Below are positions 30,550 through 39,621 of a DNA stretch of 64,000 nt, piece after piece. Position 1 is the first letter of the stretch, and each line of letters starts with the position of its first letter. The translations under genes were made by a program, and so were the position numbers. The DNA comes from CAYJBP01 sp964372025 (lineage in GTDB: Bacteria > Bacillota > Dehalobacteriia > UBA4068), in NCBI GenBank assembly GCA_964372025.1, contig CAYJPF010000003.1, positions 6,378 through 70,377 of the forward strand, read 5' to 3'. The notes under the pieces were generated by a model. It did no database searches. It was not told the origin of the DNA and saw nothing but the letters and a program-made list of their open reading frames with translations.

Positions 30550-31026
30550 CTAACTGGCTCTTTTTTCAAGCCCTCCGTATACTTCCATCCACTTTGCCAT
30601 AACGCCGTTACCATCGTTTTCTAAATACGCTCGGTGCAGATTGTGGATAACATCAAACTCGTCAAAAGTCGTATACCCACGCTCTACAGCCTTTGTAATT
30701 AAATGATGAAGCTTGTCGTACATCATAGCAAGATTTGCCGCTTGAAGAGCTCTTAACGCAGGTCTGAACCCTTCTGCTTCTTTAATTAACTCCTTTAAGG
30801 CGATGCTGTCTTCTTCGTACTTTTCGTCTAATTCAGCACCGGCTTTTACTGCCTCTTTCAACTCCCTCAAAACCTCCTCCAACTTGGCTATGCGTTCGCC
30901 TTGCATTTTTGTTGCCTGTCTTGCATCCCACCATCTACGAATGGGAGGCATGATTAGTTTTTGAACGGCTATAATGGCTCCGGCTACAATTGAAATTCCA
31001 CCAAACCAGCCAAGTATTACGTCCAT
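30550..31026 (-). CDS. membrane-anchored coiled-coil protein, lysis region, copy A
   Basis: 158 aa from ATG 31026 (an upstream TTG or ATG is possible). Transmembrane helix VILGWFGGISIVAGAIIAV, basic linker, coiled coil, then LQAANLAMMYDKLHHLITKA, ERGYTTFDEFDVI and NGNGVMAKWME shared with copy B. Tandem duplication beside the holin. Confidence 0.65.
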   Translation of the reverse strand: MDVILGWFGGISIVAGAIIAVQKLIMPPIRRWWDARQATKMQGERIAKLEEVLRELKEAVKAGAELDEKYEEDSIALKELIKEAEGFRPALRALQAANLAMMYDKLHHLITKAVERGYTTFDEFDVIHNLHRAYLENDGNGVMAKWMEVYGGLEKRAS

Positions 31027-31062
31027 TTGCAAGCTAATCATCCTTTCGTTGGGAAGAATGTT

Positions 31063-31245
31063 TTACAGATGTCCGCTGTCTGTAGGATTGTTTACAATAC
31101 CAAACGCTACAAGTACCGGCAACAGCACATTTAGGAGTCCGTCAACGGTTGCTGAAATGTCAATACCGGCAAACTCTTTTACACAAAAAGTTACCAGTGC
31201 TGCGATAGACACCCAAAGTGCCCAACTCTTAAATCTGTTTTGCAT
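31063..31245 (-). CDS. phi-LC3-family holin
   Basis: 60 aa: basic N-terminus (MQNRFKSWALWVSIAALV), central VDGLLNVLLPVLVAFGIV and the family's closing VNNPTDSG. Holins of this type open the cell membrane so lysin can reach the wall. The lysin is about 6 kb downstream on the same strand. Confidence 0.82.
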   Translation of the reverse strand: MQNRFKSWALWVSIAALVTFCVKEFAGIDISATVDGLLNVLLPVLVAFGIVNNPTDSGHL

Positions 31246-31247
31246 AG

Positions 31248-31658
31248 TTATACCTCGTTTTCTTTCTGAGCTTCTTGCTCCTTAATGTTCAACTTAGCGT
31301 ACTCGTCGGCAAGGGTAGAAATGAGTTCCATATCCCAGTGGTCGTGAGTCTCGTACCACTTTTCAACGGCTTTGAACATTGCAAACGACCATTTGTATTC
31401 AGGATTTGCACCCATAAAATACATTTGGTTGTTCTCTGCAAATTCGTTACGCCATGCGTTAATCTGCTCAGCTGTTGCCACCTCAAACTCTGCAATAACT
31501 ACAGGGTCATAAGCAGGGGCTACGGCAATGCCAAGTTTCAAAGCTTTCATGTCTGCTGCAAACATGTCTACATGCTGGTCAATGGTGTGAATACTGTCAG
31601 GGGTAGACTTATCGACTACCTCAACTTGCGTGATGTGCTTCAAGATTAGATTGTTCAT
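31248..31658 (-). CDS. 136-aa hypothetical protein between fibre and holin genes
   Basis: Alpha/beta protein with aromatic-rich centre (WRNEFAENNQMYFMGANPEY ... FKAVEKWYETHDHWD). Start at ATG 31658 after AAAGGAGG. No domain recognised; ends 3 nt before the holin start. Confidence 0.65.
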   Translation of the reverse strand: MNNLILKHITQVEVVDKSTPDSIHTIDQHVDMFAADMKALKLGIAVAPAYDPVVIAEFEVATAEQINAWRNEFAENNQMYFMGANPEYKWSFAMFKAVEKWYETHDHWDMELISTLADEYAKLNIKEQEAQKENEV

Positions 31659-31679
31659 TTTGTTTGCCTCCTTTTTATT

Positions 31680-32156
31680 TTAAATGCTTATCCAATACTT
31701 TTTGCCTGTAATAGTATCAGGAGCATTTAATTCGTTTCTGCTGTGACTCTGCTTACATTCGTAATTAGCACCATTCCACGACACCCTGTCGGTGCCGTCC
31801 AAAAAGTAATAATCAATAGCATAGCTATCCCAAGAGGGATAACCAGCCTCAAGCCTTAGCCAGAATGCCTTTTCGTCGCTATAAGTAGCGGTCACAGGGT
31901 CAATACCTTTAACAGGCTTCTCTGCCATGTATTCTGCTCCGTCAGAGCCTGTAACAATATCGCCCCTGATGTACCGTTGCTCAGGGTTATACGCGTCACC
32001 TGCTTTAGGTATACCGCTTAATTGTCCGTCTACAATAGTGAGAGCTGACAGCCTTGTTGTAGTTTCGCTAAGTGCAATTTCCATCTCGAGTATCTCATTA
32101 GCCTTTGCTTCTGCAAGCACAAGGTCTACTGTAAATCTGCTATCTGCTTTAGGCAT
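31680..32156 (-). CDS. tail accessory protein with carbohydrate-binding-like C-terminus
   Basis: 158 aa; ATG at 32156, 9 nt after GGAGG. Residues 60-100 (YIRGDIVTGSDGAEYMAEKP) and 125-158 (NGANYECKQSHSRNELNAP ... KKYWISI) are CBM5/12-like modules, paralogous to the C-terminus of the protein at 17861-18568. Probably binds surface glycan on the virion. Confidence 0.7.
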   Translation of the reverse strand: MPKADSRFTVDLVLAEAKANEILEMEIALSETTTRLSALTIVDGQLSGIPKAGDAYNPEQRYIRGDIVTGSDGAEYMAEKPVKGIDPVTATYSDEKAFWLRLEAGYPSWDSYAIDYYFLDGTDRVSWNGANYECKQSHSRNELNAPDTITGKKYWISI

Positions 32157-32562
32157 TTTCAATTACCTCCGTTCCGGGTAAAGTCGGCCACACTACAGCA
32201 TCGGGAAATCCCTCTTGCTCTGTGACATCTCGCAAAGCTTGTTTGTATATCTGCCACTCAACCTTCTCTTCGGGAGATTTAAGCTCCCAGTTAGATGCGT
32301 TGCAATAGGTTAAGTCACATTCAAGCAGTAGTGCGTTACGCTGGTCGCGGATTACTTGTTCTTTCTGTGGGTCGAGTTCGGAGTGCTCAACTTTATCCCA
32401 CCAGAGTTCTTCGGTCTCCACGTTAACCTTAAGGATGTAATCAAAAGGTACTGAACCCGGCGGAGGCGGAATAGTGTCCGTAAGGAAATATGGACGGTCT
32501 GTCGGTGGTTTAGTTGAATATGACGCTAAGTCCCCACCGAACGTAAAAACATAATAAATCAT
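32149..32562 (-). CDS. tail fibre assembly / XkdW-like protein
   Basis: 137 aa. Characteristic RDQRNALLLECDLTYCNASN, WQIYKQALRDVTEQEGFP and VVWPTLP, seen in fibre-associated proteins of many Gram-positive phages. Overlaps the next gene by 8 nt and follows the fibre gene, as usual. Confidence 0.75.
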   Translation of the reverse strand: MIYYVFTFGGDLASYSTKPPTDRPYFLTDTIPPPPGSVPFDYILKVNVETEELWWDKVEHSELDPQKEQVIRDQRNALLLECDLTYCNASNWELKSPEEKVEWQIYKQALRDVTEQEGFPDAVVWPTLPGTEVIENA

Positions 32563-32574
32563 TTTACTTCTCCT

Positions 32575-33834
32575 TTATAGTGGTAAAACTATAGCACCGC
32601 AAAAACTACCAGACCCCATCGATATGGCCGCTGAGTTACTGCTGATAGCAATGACTAAAGACGTCTTCGGGGAATGACCATACTCTTGGTCGTAGATAGA
32701 GATGGTGTTTTTGTTGGTAGACTGAACAATAATTAGGTCTGTTCCAGCGTTTTCGCTGGAGTATATCATAAAATAATCAAATGGGTTATCGTTGCTCAAA
32801 TAGGTTGTATAATTACTTTTATTAATTCTAAAGTTGTGTGCCGATGCGCCGACTCCTATGTACACGGCCATCCCGGAGCTATTGTCCACATATTGTTTAT
32901 TAACCGCGTCTCCGTCGTCAGTAGGAGTTGCAAGATTGAGTATCTTATTTGTCGCCATGTTAATGGCACCTGACATATTCCCACCACTTGTTGTTAAATA
33001 ACTTAGTAACCTTTCAAGCAAAAAGCTTTGAGGAACAGCGTCATTGGCCTCAGCAGGAGAGGAGACATTCTGGATAGGGTTCCCACCCATGTTTAAGGTG
33101 CCACTCATTGTTCCTCCAATTTTGGGCAAAGCGTCTATAGGTGTAGCCCATTGCTCACCGGTAGCTGTCTTGGTTAGAACTTGCCCAGCTTCTCCGGCTA
33201 CAGTAGGCTTGGCTATAACGTCCTCTTTTAAAGCATAAGGTGTTAAGTCTATTTTAGCAGCAGAAGGCACCCAATCGCCTGTCACGCTGTCCCAGATATA
33301 GAACATATTCTCCGTGCCCAACACAAGAGCATAGTCACCACTAAGGCTTGTAGGTAAAGCTGTACGCAAAGCTTCTACAGAGGCATAATCACCCTTGTAG
33401 TTATCTATATGCTCCTCTATGGCTGCCAGCGATGCATTTATAGCCGATATAACGGCACTTACATCGTTGACACATACAGCACTAACAGTAATCGTATCGT
33501 CCGCTGTGGGATACGTAGAAGGCTGCCCGACGAACTCTATACTACCACCTATATAACTTACAGCAAATTGCGCAGACTCAGGAGTGATTATGACTCCATT
33601 CTTCTTAACAATAGGAGCAGGGCTTTCAAGCCAACCCTTCTTATCGTTAGGCACTTGGAATATACGATAGCGGTCGTCTGCGTCTATATAGACCTCAGTC
33701 ATAGCCAAATCAGTTATTTCAGTAGTGCCAAGATTAAGCGCAGTAGCTAATTTAGTTATAGCTCCAGAGAGACCGGCAATGTCCGCACTCTTAGCAGCAG
33801 TTGAGCCGGGGTCAAATGATACAAATGTAGCCAT
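32575..33834 (-). CDS. tail fibre protein of the main tail operon
   Basis: 419 aa; ATG after AAAGGAGGGAAATT. Beta-rich N-terminus (VEALRTALPTSLSGDYALVLG about 155-175) and two repeats GGTMSGTLNMGGNPIQNVSS / GGNMSGAINMATNKILNLAT (about 235-300), a hallmark of phage fibres, then a unique C-terminal domain with SGSFCGAIVLPL. The second receptor-binding candidate besides 15418-17268. Confidence 0.8.
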   Translation of the reverse strand: MATFVSFDPGSTAAKSADIAGLSGAITKLATALNLGTTEITDLAMTEVYIDADDRYRIFQVPNDKKGWLESPAPIVKKNGVIITPESAQFAVSYIGGSIEFVGQPSTYPTADDTITVSAVCVNDVSAVISAINASLAAIEEHIDNYKGDYASVEALRTALPTSLSGDYALVLGTENMFYIWDSVTGDWVPSAAKIDLTPYALKEDVIAKPTVAGEAGQVLTKTATGEQWATPIDALPKIGGTMSGTLNMGGNPIQNVSSPAEANDAVPQSFLLERLLSYLTTSGGNMSGAINMATNKILNLATPTDDGDAVNKQYVDNSSGMAVYIGVGASAHNFRINKSNYTTYLSNDNPFDYFMIYSSENAGTDLIIVQSTNKNTISIYDQEYGHSPKTSLVIAISSNSAAISMGSGSFCGAIVLPL

Positions 33835-33854
33835 AATTTCCCTCCTTTCTTAGA

Positions 33855-34445
33855 TTAAGCAGACAGAATGGTTATAGTGCCCTGAAGCGTCCAAGTAGAG
33901 CCAAGAGCCTTAGTACCCATATTCTGCACAGTCCTATTAAGGGCAACAGCTTCGCCTGTGTTCCCGTTAAGGATACAAACCTCACGCCAGTTGCCATTAG
34001 CTGCATCGTCATCGAATACAGCTCTAAATATGACAGAGCGCCCACTAACTTGAGGATAGCCCGATTGCACTTTAGCTGTACCCAAGGAAGCAAGAACACC
34101 TACTTGGTCTGCGGCAGAGGGAGTTTCGCTTGAACCGACAGCCATATATGCGTTAGCCTCAGAATACGGAGTAGCAGACGCGCCTACAAGGGCTTTAAGC
34201 AGCTCAGCAGCGCCGCCGTTAAGGATTATATTCCCACCGTCTTCGTACACTTCATAAGGGACAGCTCCTTCAGCAAGAGCTAAATAGTCCTCAGTATGGT
34301 ACTTGTTAATCAGAGTATGAAAGCACCATCTAACATGCTCAGATACGCCAAGCTTCTTACCAACCTGCCGGAGCAGGTCAGTAAGTTGGTCGGTATTTAA
34401 ATCCTTGAGATTGTCGAGTATAAAGTTAAAATTCTTGTCTTGCAT
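33855..34445 (-). CDS. tail/baseplate-like protein
   Basis: 196 aa. Start at ATG 34445 after AAAGGCGGC; an ORF start 66 nt upstream overlaps the tape measure stop but lacks a good site. Helical N-terminus, then a beta-rich part (AYMAVGSSETPSAADQVGVL ... VSGRSVIFRAVF ... WTLQGTITILSA) like wedge or fibre-attachment proteins. Located between tape measure and fibre. Confidence 0.65.
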   Translation of the reverse strand: MQDKNFNFILDNLKDLNTDQLTDLLRQVGKKLGVSEHVRWCFHTLINKYHTEDYLALAEGAVPYEVYEDGGNIILNGGAAELLKALVGASATPYSEANAYMAVGSSETPSAADQVGVLASLGTAKVQSGYPQVSGRSVIFRAVFDDDAANGNWREVCILNGNTGEAVALNRTVQNMGTKALGSTWTLQGTITILSA

Positions 34446-34507
34446 AATAAAGCCGCCTTTCTTCGATTGCTTCTCTGTTTTCATCATACACCCATTTGTT
34501 CGAAAAA

Positions 34508-37500
34508 TCAATAGGGCAGTAGCCTAAAGTCTAAGCTACTATATCCCGACTGTCTTTTCGTAGGTGTAAGATTTACTACTGTATTGTTCGTTGTGCGGGT
34601 GTTGTTGTAGTTGTTTTGAGAACCGGTATAACCTGAGCTTCCGCCGGGACTTGTAGGCATAGAAGGTGTCATCTTCTTCTGTTCTTCTTGGAATTGCCTT
34701 AGAACCGCAGCAAAATCTTCCGAGATAGGCTGTATCCAGCCATCACGCCATGCTTCATACAAGATTTGAGCACTGCTCTCTCCAACTGATACCATGCCGT
34801 GGATAAAGATATCGTCTATCTCTAACCTTGCAGGGTCTGCCCATTCCTCTCCAAAGACTTTAGATAGGTCTACAGCAGCAAGTTTGTTGTCTTTCTCCAT
34901 CTGTTCAAGAACATCAGCCCACATCTTCTCGGCTAAATCGGTAGCCGGTATCATGTAATCTGTTTTATAGCTCTCCAGCAAGGCTTGATTGTCGTAGGAT
35001 AGGTTATCCGCATCCAGCTCATTAACTTCATCTACGAGGGCAGATAAAGCGTCAATAAGCCTATCAATGACTTCAAGCTCAGCATCTCTTAACGACTCAA
35101 GTTGCTCAATCTGGTCATCAATACGCCAGTCCTCAAGTTGCTCATTCCAATCCTTGTTGATATCAGAAATCTCTTCCATGATATCAGCTTCTTGTTCACG
35201 GTACTCTACACCGCTTCGAGCAGAAGCTTCAGCCAAAGACTTACTTGCTTCATCAAGACGCTCATAGTACTCTTCCTTAGCACGTATACGGTCGTTCTCT
35301 TGTTCGACATCCCTAAGCGCATCAATCTGAGCCTGATACCTGTCCTCAATAGCTTCTTTTTCGCGCTCTAAAGCTTCGATATTAAGCTCAAAGTTCTTTG
35401 TTATCTCTTCTTGGGTTTCTGCAAAATTAGACTGTATCTCTACAATTTCATTCTGCAAGTCCCACCAAGCGGTACTGTTAGCAAGGATGTCTGTAGCATA
35501 CTCGTTAGGGTCAATAGCACGATATAAATTATTGACCTCGTGTAGTTTCTGCTGTATAATCTGAAGCAATGCTACTTGCTCTTCGTCAGATGCGCCTCTT
35601 GCTCTTGAAAACTCCAACTCTGCTTCAGCTAAAGCCAAAGCCTCTTCTGCAGCTGTGATGCGTGGGTCTTCCGTGTCGCTACCGCCATAGCTATCATAGC
35701 TGTACGTATCGCCGGAAACATCTGGTAGCTGTACCCCAGCTTCAAGGTTGGCAAGCTCTTCTTGTATCTGACCTACCATGTCTAAAGCTGAAAGATATTC
35801 TTGCTCAGCAGCGATAAAGTCTGCGGTAGCTTCCTCTGCCAAAGAAGAAAACCCTTTGCGAATGTTAGCTATTTGGATATCTTTTTCGGCTTGTTCTGCA
35901 ACATTAAGCCACTTCTCCAGCTCTGAGGTAAGCCCTTCAACATTAGTAGAAACAACAAGGTTATTGACATTCATACCTTGTGCAAACAAAGCCGAAACCA
36001 TTTGTGCCTGAGTAAGCAAGCCCTCGGTAGCTTCTTTCATTTGCTCGATACGAGTAATAGCGTCTACTATTTCGTTTCCGACATCAACCCAAGCATTAGC
36101 GTAGTCCTCTAAGACTCCATTAACGATATCTTGAAGTAACTCTCCAGCCTCTCCATTCTCTCGTATATACGCCTGCACATAGCTTTGAATAGCATCCCAT
36201 GCTTCGCCTTCGCCCTTTACTCTTGCAGCGTTATAAGCATCAAAGTATCCGGACATAGCATCTATTGCGTCTTCTACTTCAGCACCGTATAGCTCTTCTA
36301 CTTCAAGTGCGGCTATCTGGGCTTTTCTTAGGATGTCATCGTTGATTGTATCCCAATGCTCCTGATAGTCAGCTTCATATTCACTCATACGAGCTTCAAT
36401 CGCAGTATATACTTCCTGAACTTCCGAAGGCCATTCGCTGAAGTCCATAGTGTATTGCTGATTTAACAGTTCCTGCAAACGCTCTAAGTTTTTGTAGATA
36501 TCAAGAGCGCTGTCTCCAGAAATCTCAAAGGTTCTAAAAAGCTCCTCACCCTTAGAGTTGATTGTATCTATAGAGCCACCTACCTGTTCAATAAGGTGCT
36601 CTATTTCGGTAAGCTCTGGTACAGACTCTCCAAAAGTAAATCCTGTACTTTCAGATGACTCCATAAGAAGCCCGCCTTGTTCGTTAATACGATTGGCGTT
36701 TGCAACTGCAACTTGATTTTCTATTTCTAAAGCTTTAAGTCGCTCTATAGACTCTTGCGCTATAAGAGCTATACCAGATTGACGACCATCGTTAAGCTTC
36801 TCAATCTGTTCTGCCTCAAGTGCATAAGCTTCAGTGACATCTTTTACCCAACCGCCAAGAACCTGCCTCTGAGATGCTTCTTCAGTCTGTAATAGCACTG
36901 TAGACTTGTACTGGTCTGACAGTTTTTGCATAGCAGAAAGCTCGTCAAACACCTCTTGTGCTCTATCATTAGCAGCAACAGACATCTCGCGTTGTTTTTC
37001 GTTATAATCTTCGATGGCACTAACTATTGCGTTTACAGCAAGAGTGCCGATAGCAAAGGCGGTAGTCCAACCAGTTATACTTTGGCTAAGAGTTTTGCTG
37101 ACTTTAGCTGCTGCTTCTACGTTTGGATTGAACTTATTTGCTATGTTTTTTCCAGCATTAACAAACGCAGTCCCAACACCACCAATAAACTTAGCAATGT
37201 TCTCTTGTTTGATAAGCAAGAAGGCTATCCACACTGCATTGAGCAGAGAAGGTATACCACCGATTACGCCTACAAACTTTACAAGTTCGGTAAGCGCAGA
37301 AGTTAATCCTTTGAAGAAACTTAGTCCGCTCTCTTCACTAAAAGCTACTGCCAGCAATTCAGCTTCATTACGCAGTACTTGGAAACGTACAGCAAGTGTG
37401 TTCATAACCTTGACGTTTTCTTCAACTGAATAATTAGAAGCAGTAAGCATACCCTCAAGAGCCTTCTCATAGGTGTCCGTACTACCCAACAAACCTATAA

Positions 37501-38713
37501 AGTAATTCTGCCTAAGAGTACCTGCTGTAGTATAAACGTCCGTAATTGTAGAGGTAATATCAGTAGCTTCGGCTTCTAATTGGTCGGCAAACTCACCATA
37601 CGCCTCAGATGCAAATAATTCATTGAGTACAGCCTGACGCTCTACGTCTAAATTATTTATCTCTACAGATAGTGCCTGCCATACTTCAGCTATAGATGCT
37701 GCGCCCATTCGGTATCGTTCTACCGTGTCAGCAACGCTACCGCCCAACTGGGCAAATACGTCTAAAGAAGATGCACGTGAAGAAAAGTTAATCAAAGAGT
37801 TAAGCGCCGTACCAATATTAGCACCGCTACGACCAAGCTCTTCAGACATACCTGTAATCAAAGCTATAGTAGATTGCAAAGACAGTCCTGCGTTATCAGC
37901 CGCACCACCGGCACGTTGCAAAGCATCGACTATTTTTTCTGAAGTAACAGGAAAGTTATCAGCAGTTTTGTTTATCTGGTCGATAATGCTTTCCATATCG
38001 GAAGCTTCAAGGTTAAACTGAGAGATAACAGCGATAAGCCCTGTTGTAGCATCCTCAACTTCAAGCTCAGCAGTGTTAACTGCAAGCATGGTAGCACGAG
38101 TAAGGTCAAGCACTTCAGCCCACTCAGCACCTGTCTGAGCAAACTTAACAGCCGTATCAGATACTTCTTCAAAAGTACGACCGAACTCAATAGCCATATC
38201 ATAAAGTTCGCCCTGAATAGCTACATCGCCGACATCTTCGTTCAAAACCCTCTGGAGCTCAACAACAGCCGTTTCGGTTTCAGTGATAACCCTTAGTGTC
38301 TCGGTAAAGGCTTCTTTAATTTGGGTGACTAAATAGAACGCCGCCAACCATCTGGCTTTGTCTGTGATTGTTTTTAAAAACTGAAAAGATGCTCCTTCAG
38401 CCTTGGTCGTTGCATCGCTAATGTCAACCATAGACTGTTTGTGTTTAGCTGTTTCAGGAGCCTGACCCTTATAAGCATCAGTGGCACTTTTAGTAGCCGT
38501 AGCAAGTCTCTCTGTGCTTTTGGCAGCTTTATCTACAGCATCACTACTGCCGCTCTCAACGCCTAATGCCTTATTGAGGTTAATCTGATACTGCGGGTCT
38601 GAAGCCATATCTGAGGCAGCTTTCTGAAGGGCAGCCTTTGCCTCGAGAATATCTTGGTTAAATTGGGTTAAGTCTAAGCCTACCGACGTAAGCCTTGTTA
38701 ATCCGTCGCTCAC
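34508..38713 (-). CDS. tail tape measure protein
   Basis: 1401 aa, by far the longest gene, as expected for the protein that sets tail length. TP901-type core near the N-terminus (about 110-420: ETLRVITETETAVVELQRVL, AQTGAEWAEVLDLTRATMLA, GLSLQSTIALITGMSEELGR). Transmembrane-like segments follow at about 450-500 and 545-565. Long coiled coils lie from 590 to 1250 (EALEREKEAIEDRYQAQIDA). Ser/Asn/Thr-rich C-terminal linker. Overlaps the chaperone T reading by 4 nt. No peptidase domain seen. Confidence 0.92.
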   Translation of the reverse strand: MSDGLTRLTSVGLDLTQFNQDILEAKAALQKAASDMASDPQYQINLNKALGVESGSSDAVDKAAKSTERLATATKSATDAYKGQAPETAKHKQSMVDISDATTKAEGASFQFLKTITDKARWLAAFYLVTQIKEAFTETLRVITETETAVVELQRVLNEDVGDVAIQGELYDMAIEFGRTFEEVSDTAVKFAQTGAEWAEVLDLTRATMLAVNTAELEVEDATTGLIAVISQFNLEASDMESIIDQINKTADNFPVTSEKIVDALQRAGGAADNAGLSLQSTIALITGMSEELGRSGANIGTALNSLINFSSRASSLDVFAQLGGSVADTVERYRMGAASIAEVWQALSVEINNLDVERQAVLNELFASEAYGEFADQLEAEATDITSTITDVYTTAGTLRQNYFIGLLGSTDTYEKALEGMLTASNYSVEENVKVMNTLAVRFQVLRNEAELLAVAFSEESGLSFFKGLTSALTELVKFVGVIGGIPSLLNAVWIAFLLIKQENIAKFIGGVGTAFVNAGKNIANKFNPNVEAAAKVSKTLSQSITGWTTAFAIGTLAVNAIVSAIEDYNEKQREMSVAANDRAQEVFDELSAMQKLSDQYKSTVLLQTEEASQRQVLGGWVKDVTEAYALEAEQIEKLNDGRQSGIALIAQESIERLKALEIENQVAVANANRINEQGGLLMESSESTGFTFGESVPELTEIEHLIEQVGGSIDTINSKGEELFRTFEISGDSALDIYKNLERLQELLNQQYTMDFSEWPSEVQEVYTAIEARMSEYEADYQEHWDTINDDILRKAQIAALEVEELYGAEVEDAIDAMSGYFDAYNAARVKGEGEAWDAIQSYVQAYIRENGEAGELLQDIVNGVLEDYANAWVDVGNEIVDAITRIEQMKEATEGLLTQAQMVSALFAQGMNVNNLVVSTNVEGLTSELEKWLNVAEQAEKDIQIANIRKGFSSLAEEATADFIAAEQEYLSALDMVGQIQEELANLEAGVQLPDVSGDTYSYDSYGGSDTEDPRITAAEEALALAEAELEFSRARGASDEEQVALLQIIQQKLHEVNNLYRAIDPNEYATDILANSTAWWDLQNEIVEIQSNFAETQEEITKNFELNIEALEREKEAIEDRYQAQIDALRDVEQENDRIRAKEEYYERLDEASKSLAEASARSGVEYREQEADIMEEISDINKDWNEQLEDWRIDDQIEQLESLRDAELEVIDRLIDALSALVDEVNELDADNLSYDNQALLESYKTDYMIPATDLAEKMWADVLEQMEKDNKLAAVDLSKVFGEEWADPARLEIDDIFIHGMVSVGESSAQILYEAWRDGWIQPISEDFAAVLRQFQEEQKKMTPSMPTSPGGSSGYTGSQNNYNNTRTTNNTVVNLTPTKRQSGYSSLDFRLLPY

Positions 38714-38967
38714 TTCTGCACCTCCTGCAAAGATTGTATCTGCTGATACGCTTTATAGCCGTCCGGGTCTGCACTCTTGAACTCTTCTGTACCCCAAGTT
38801 GGGTACTCACTGTCCGGCAAAACCATAGGGACTGTATCGTCTTTTTTCTTTCCACTTACGCCTAAGTTCTCACATGCACGTTTAGGATATTCCGAGTACA
38901 TACTTAAAAGATAGGGGTAAGAATGTTTGGAAATCTCTTCATCAGTAAATCCGTAGTAGTAACGCAT
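38710..38967 (-). CDS. tail assembly chaperone T-part, read by -1 frameshift
   Basis: 85 aa counted from the first ATG, but the frame is open upstream to the slippery site at 39057-39063, so the natural product is the G-T fusion (38710-39530). The open upstream part encodes an acidic linker (KDDADNADDADAENEF). The T domain starts at TWEHFHSVMRYYYGFTDEE. In lambda-type phages the fusion recruits the tape measure during tail assembly. Confidence 0.82.
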   Translation of the reverse strand: MRYYYGFTDEEISKHSYPYLLSMYSEYPKRACENLGVSGKKKDDTVPMVLPDSEYPTWGTEEFKSADPDGYKAYQQIQSLQEVQK

Positions 38968-39053
38968 TACTGAGTGAAAATGTTCCCAAGTAAACTCGTT
39001 TTCAGCGTCCGCATCATCTGCGTTATCTGCATCGTCCTTGGACGCAGACGCTT

Positions 39054-39530
39054 TTAAAAACCCGAAAGCTTATGTAACTCCACAAGCATTAGTTCAATTT
39101 CGCTCTTGCTAAGTTCAAACTTCCGCTCTAAGTCGTAGAAACAGACAGACTTGCCTTTATAAAAGACTTTCTTTTGTATCCACTTAACGTTGCTGTGAGC
39201 AGGGCTATCTACATAATAATGTTTTTTAAAGCCCAGTTTCTTTAGCAGTAAGCACCATACACGCCTGAAGCTCTTTAAATCTTTCTCAGAGTTGCGTCTT
39301 GAACCGGCAGAGAACAAAGCTATAATGTGTTGTTTAAGCTGCTTATCGGTAAAATCTTCGTCTTGCCCATCTTCTTTAATAGGCACAGGCGTAACAGCTA
39401 AATCGTTAAGATACTCTTCCTCTTCCCCAAGGAACACAGGTATAATTTTAAACTCAAATCCGTTTAATGTAATATGCCCTCTCTCAAGCATCTTATCTTT
39501 TGCTTCACGAGAAACATCTATATCTGCCAT
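39054..39530 (-). CDS. tail assembly chaperone G-part
   Basis: 158 aa, helical (ERGHITLNGFEFKIIPVFLG ... RVWCLLLKKLGF ... SEIELMLVELHKLSGF). Lies between major tail protein and tape measure, the standard place. The stop TAA at 39056-39054 directly follows a slippery heptamer, so a fraction of ribosomes extends into the T frame. Confidence 0.85.
   Translation of the reverse strand: MADIDVSREAKDKMLERGHITLNGFEFKIIPVFLGEEEEYLNDLAVTPVPIKEDGQDEDFTDKQLKQHIIALFSAGSRRNSEKDLKSFRRVWCLLLKKLGFKKHYYVDSPAHSNVKWIQKKVFYKGKSVCFYDLERKFELSKSEIELMLVELHKLSGF
39057..39063 (-). other. programmed -1 frameshift site GGGTTTT
   Basis: Heptamer of the X-XXY-YYZ type read G-GGT-TTT in the G frame, followed at once by the TAA stop. 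Slipping back one base gives TTA-AAA-GCG and leads without a stop into the T domain. About 8 nt downstream GCGTCTGC can pair with GCGGACGC (8 bp), a possible stimulator. Analogous to the lambda G/GT GGGAAAG site. Confidence 0.85.
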
Positions 39531-39544
39531 GCTAATCCTCCTTT

Positions 39545-39591
39545 ACAAAAAACCCGCCGCCCACATGGTTGTCAGATGTGGAACGACGGGT
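39545..39591 (-). terminator. intrinsic terminator between major tail protein and chaperone genes
   Basis: On the - strand ACCCGTCG pairs with CGGCGGGT, with an inner CCACAT/ATGTGG, then TTTTTTG. Such a hairpin after the major tail gene lowers expression of downstream tail genes. Confidence 0.8.
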
Positions 39592-39621
39592 CTTTGCCTT
39601 AATTGTTAAGTGTAAATGCGG

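Noticed and set aside
38710..38967. Independent 85-aa gene
   Set aside because: Its frame is open back to a slippery heptamer and order matches lambda G/GT, so it is the frameshift extension.
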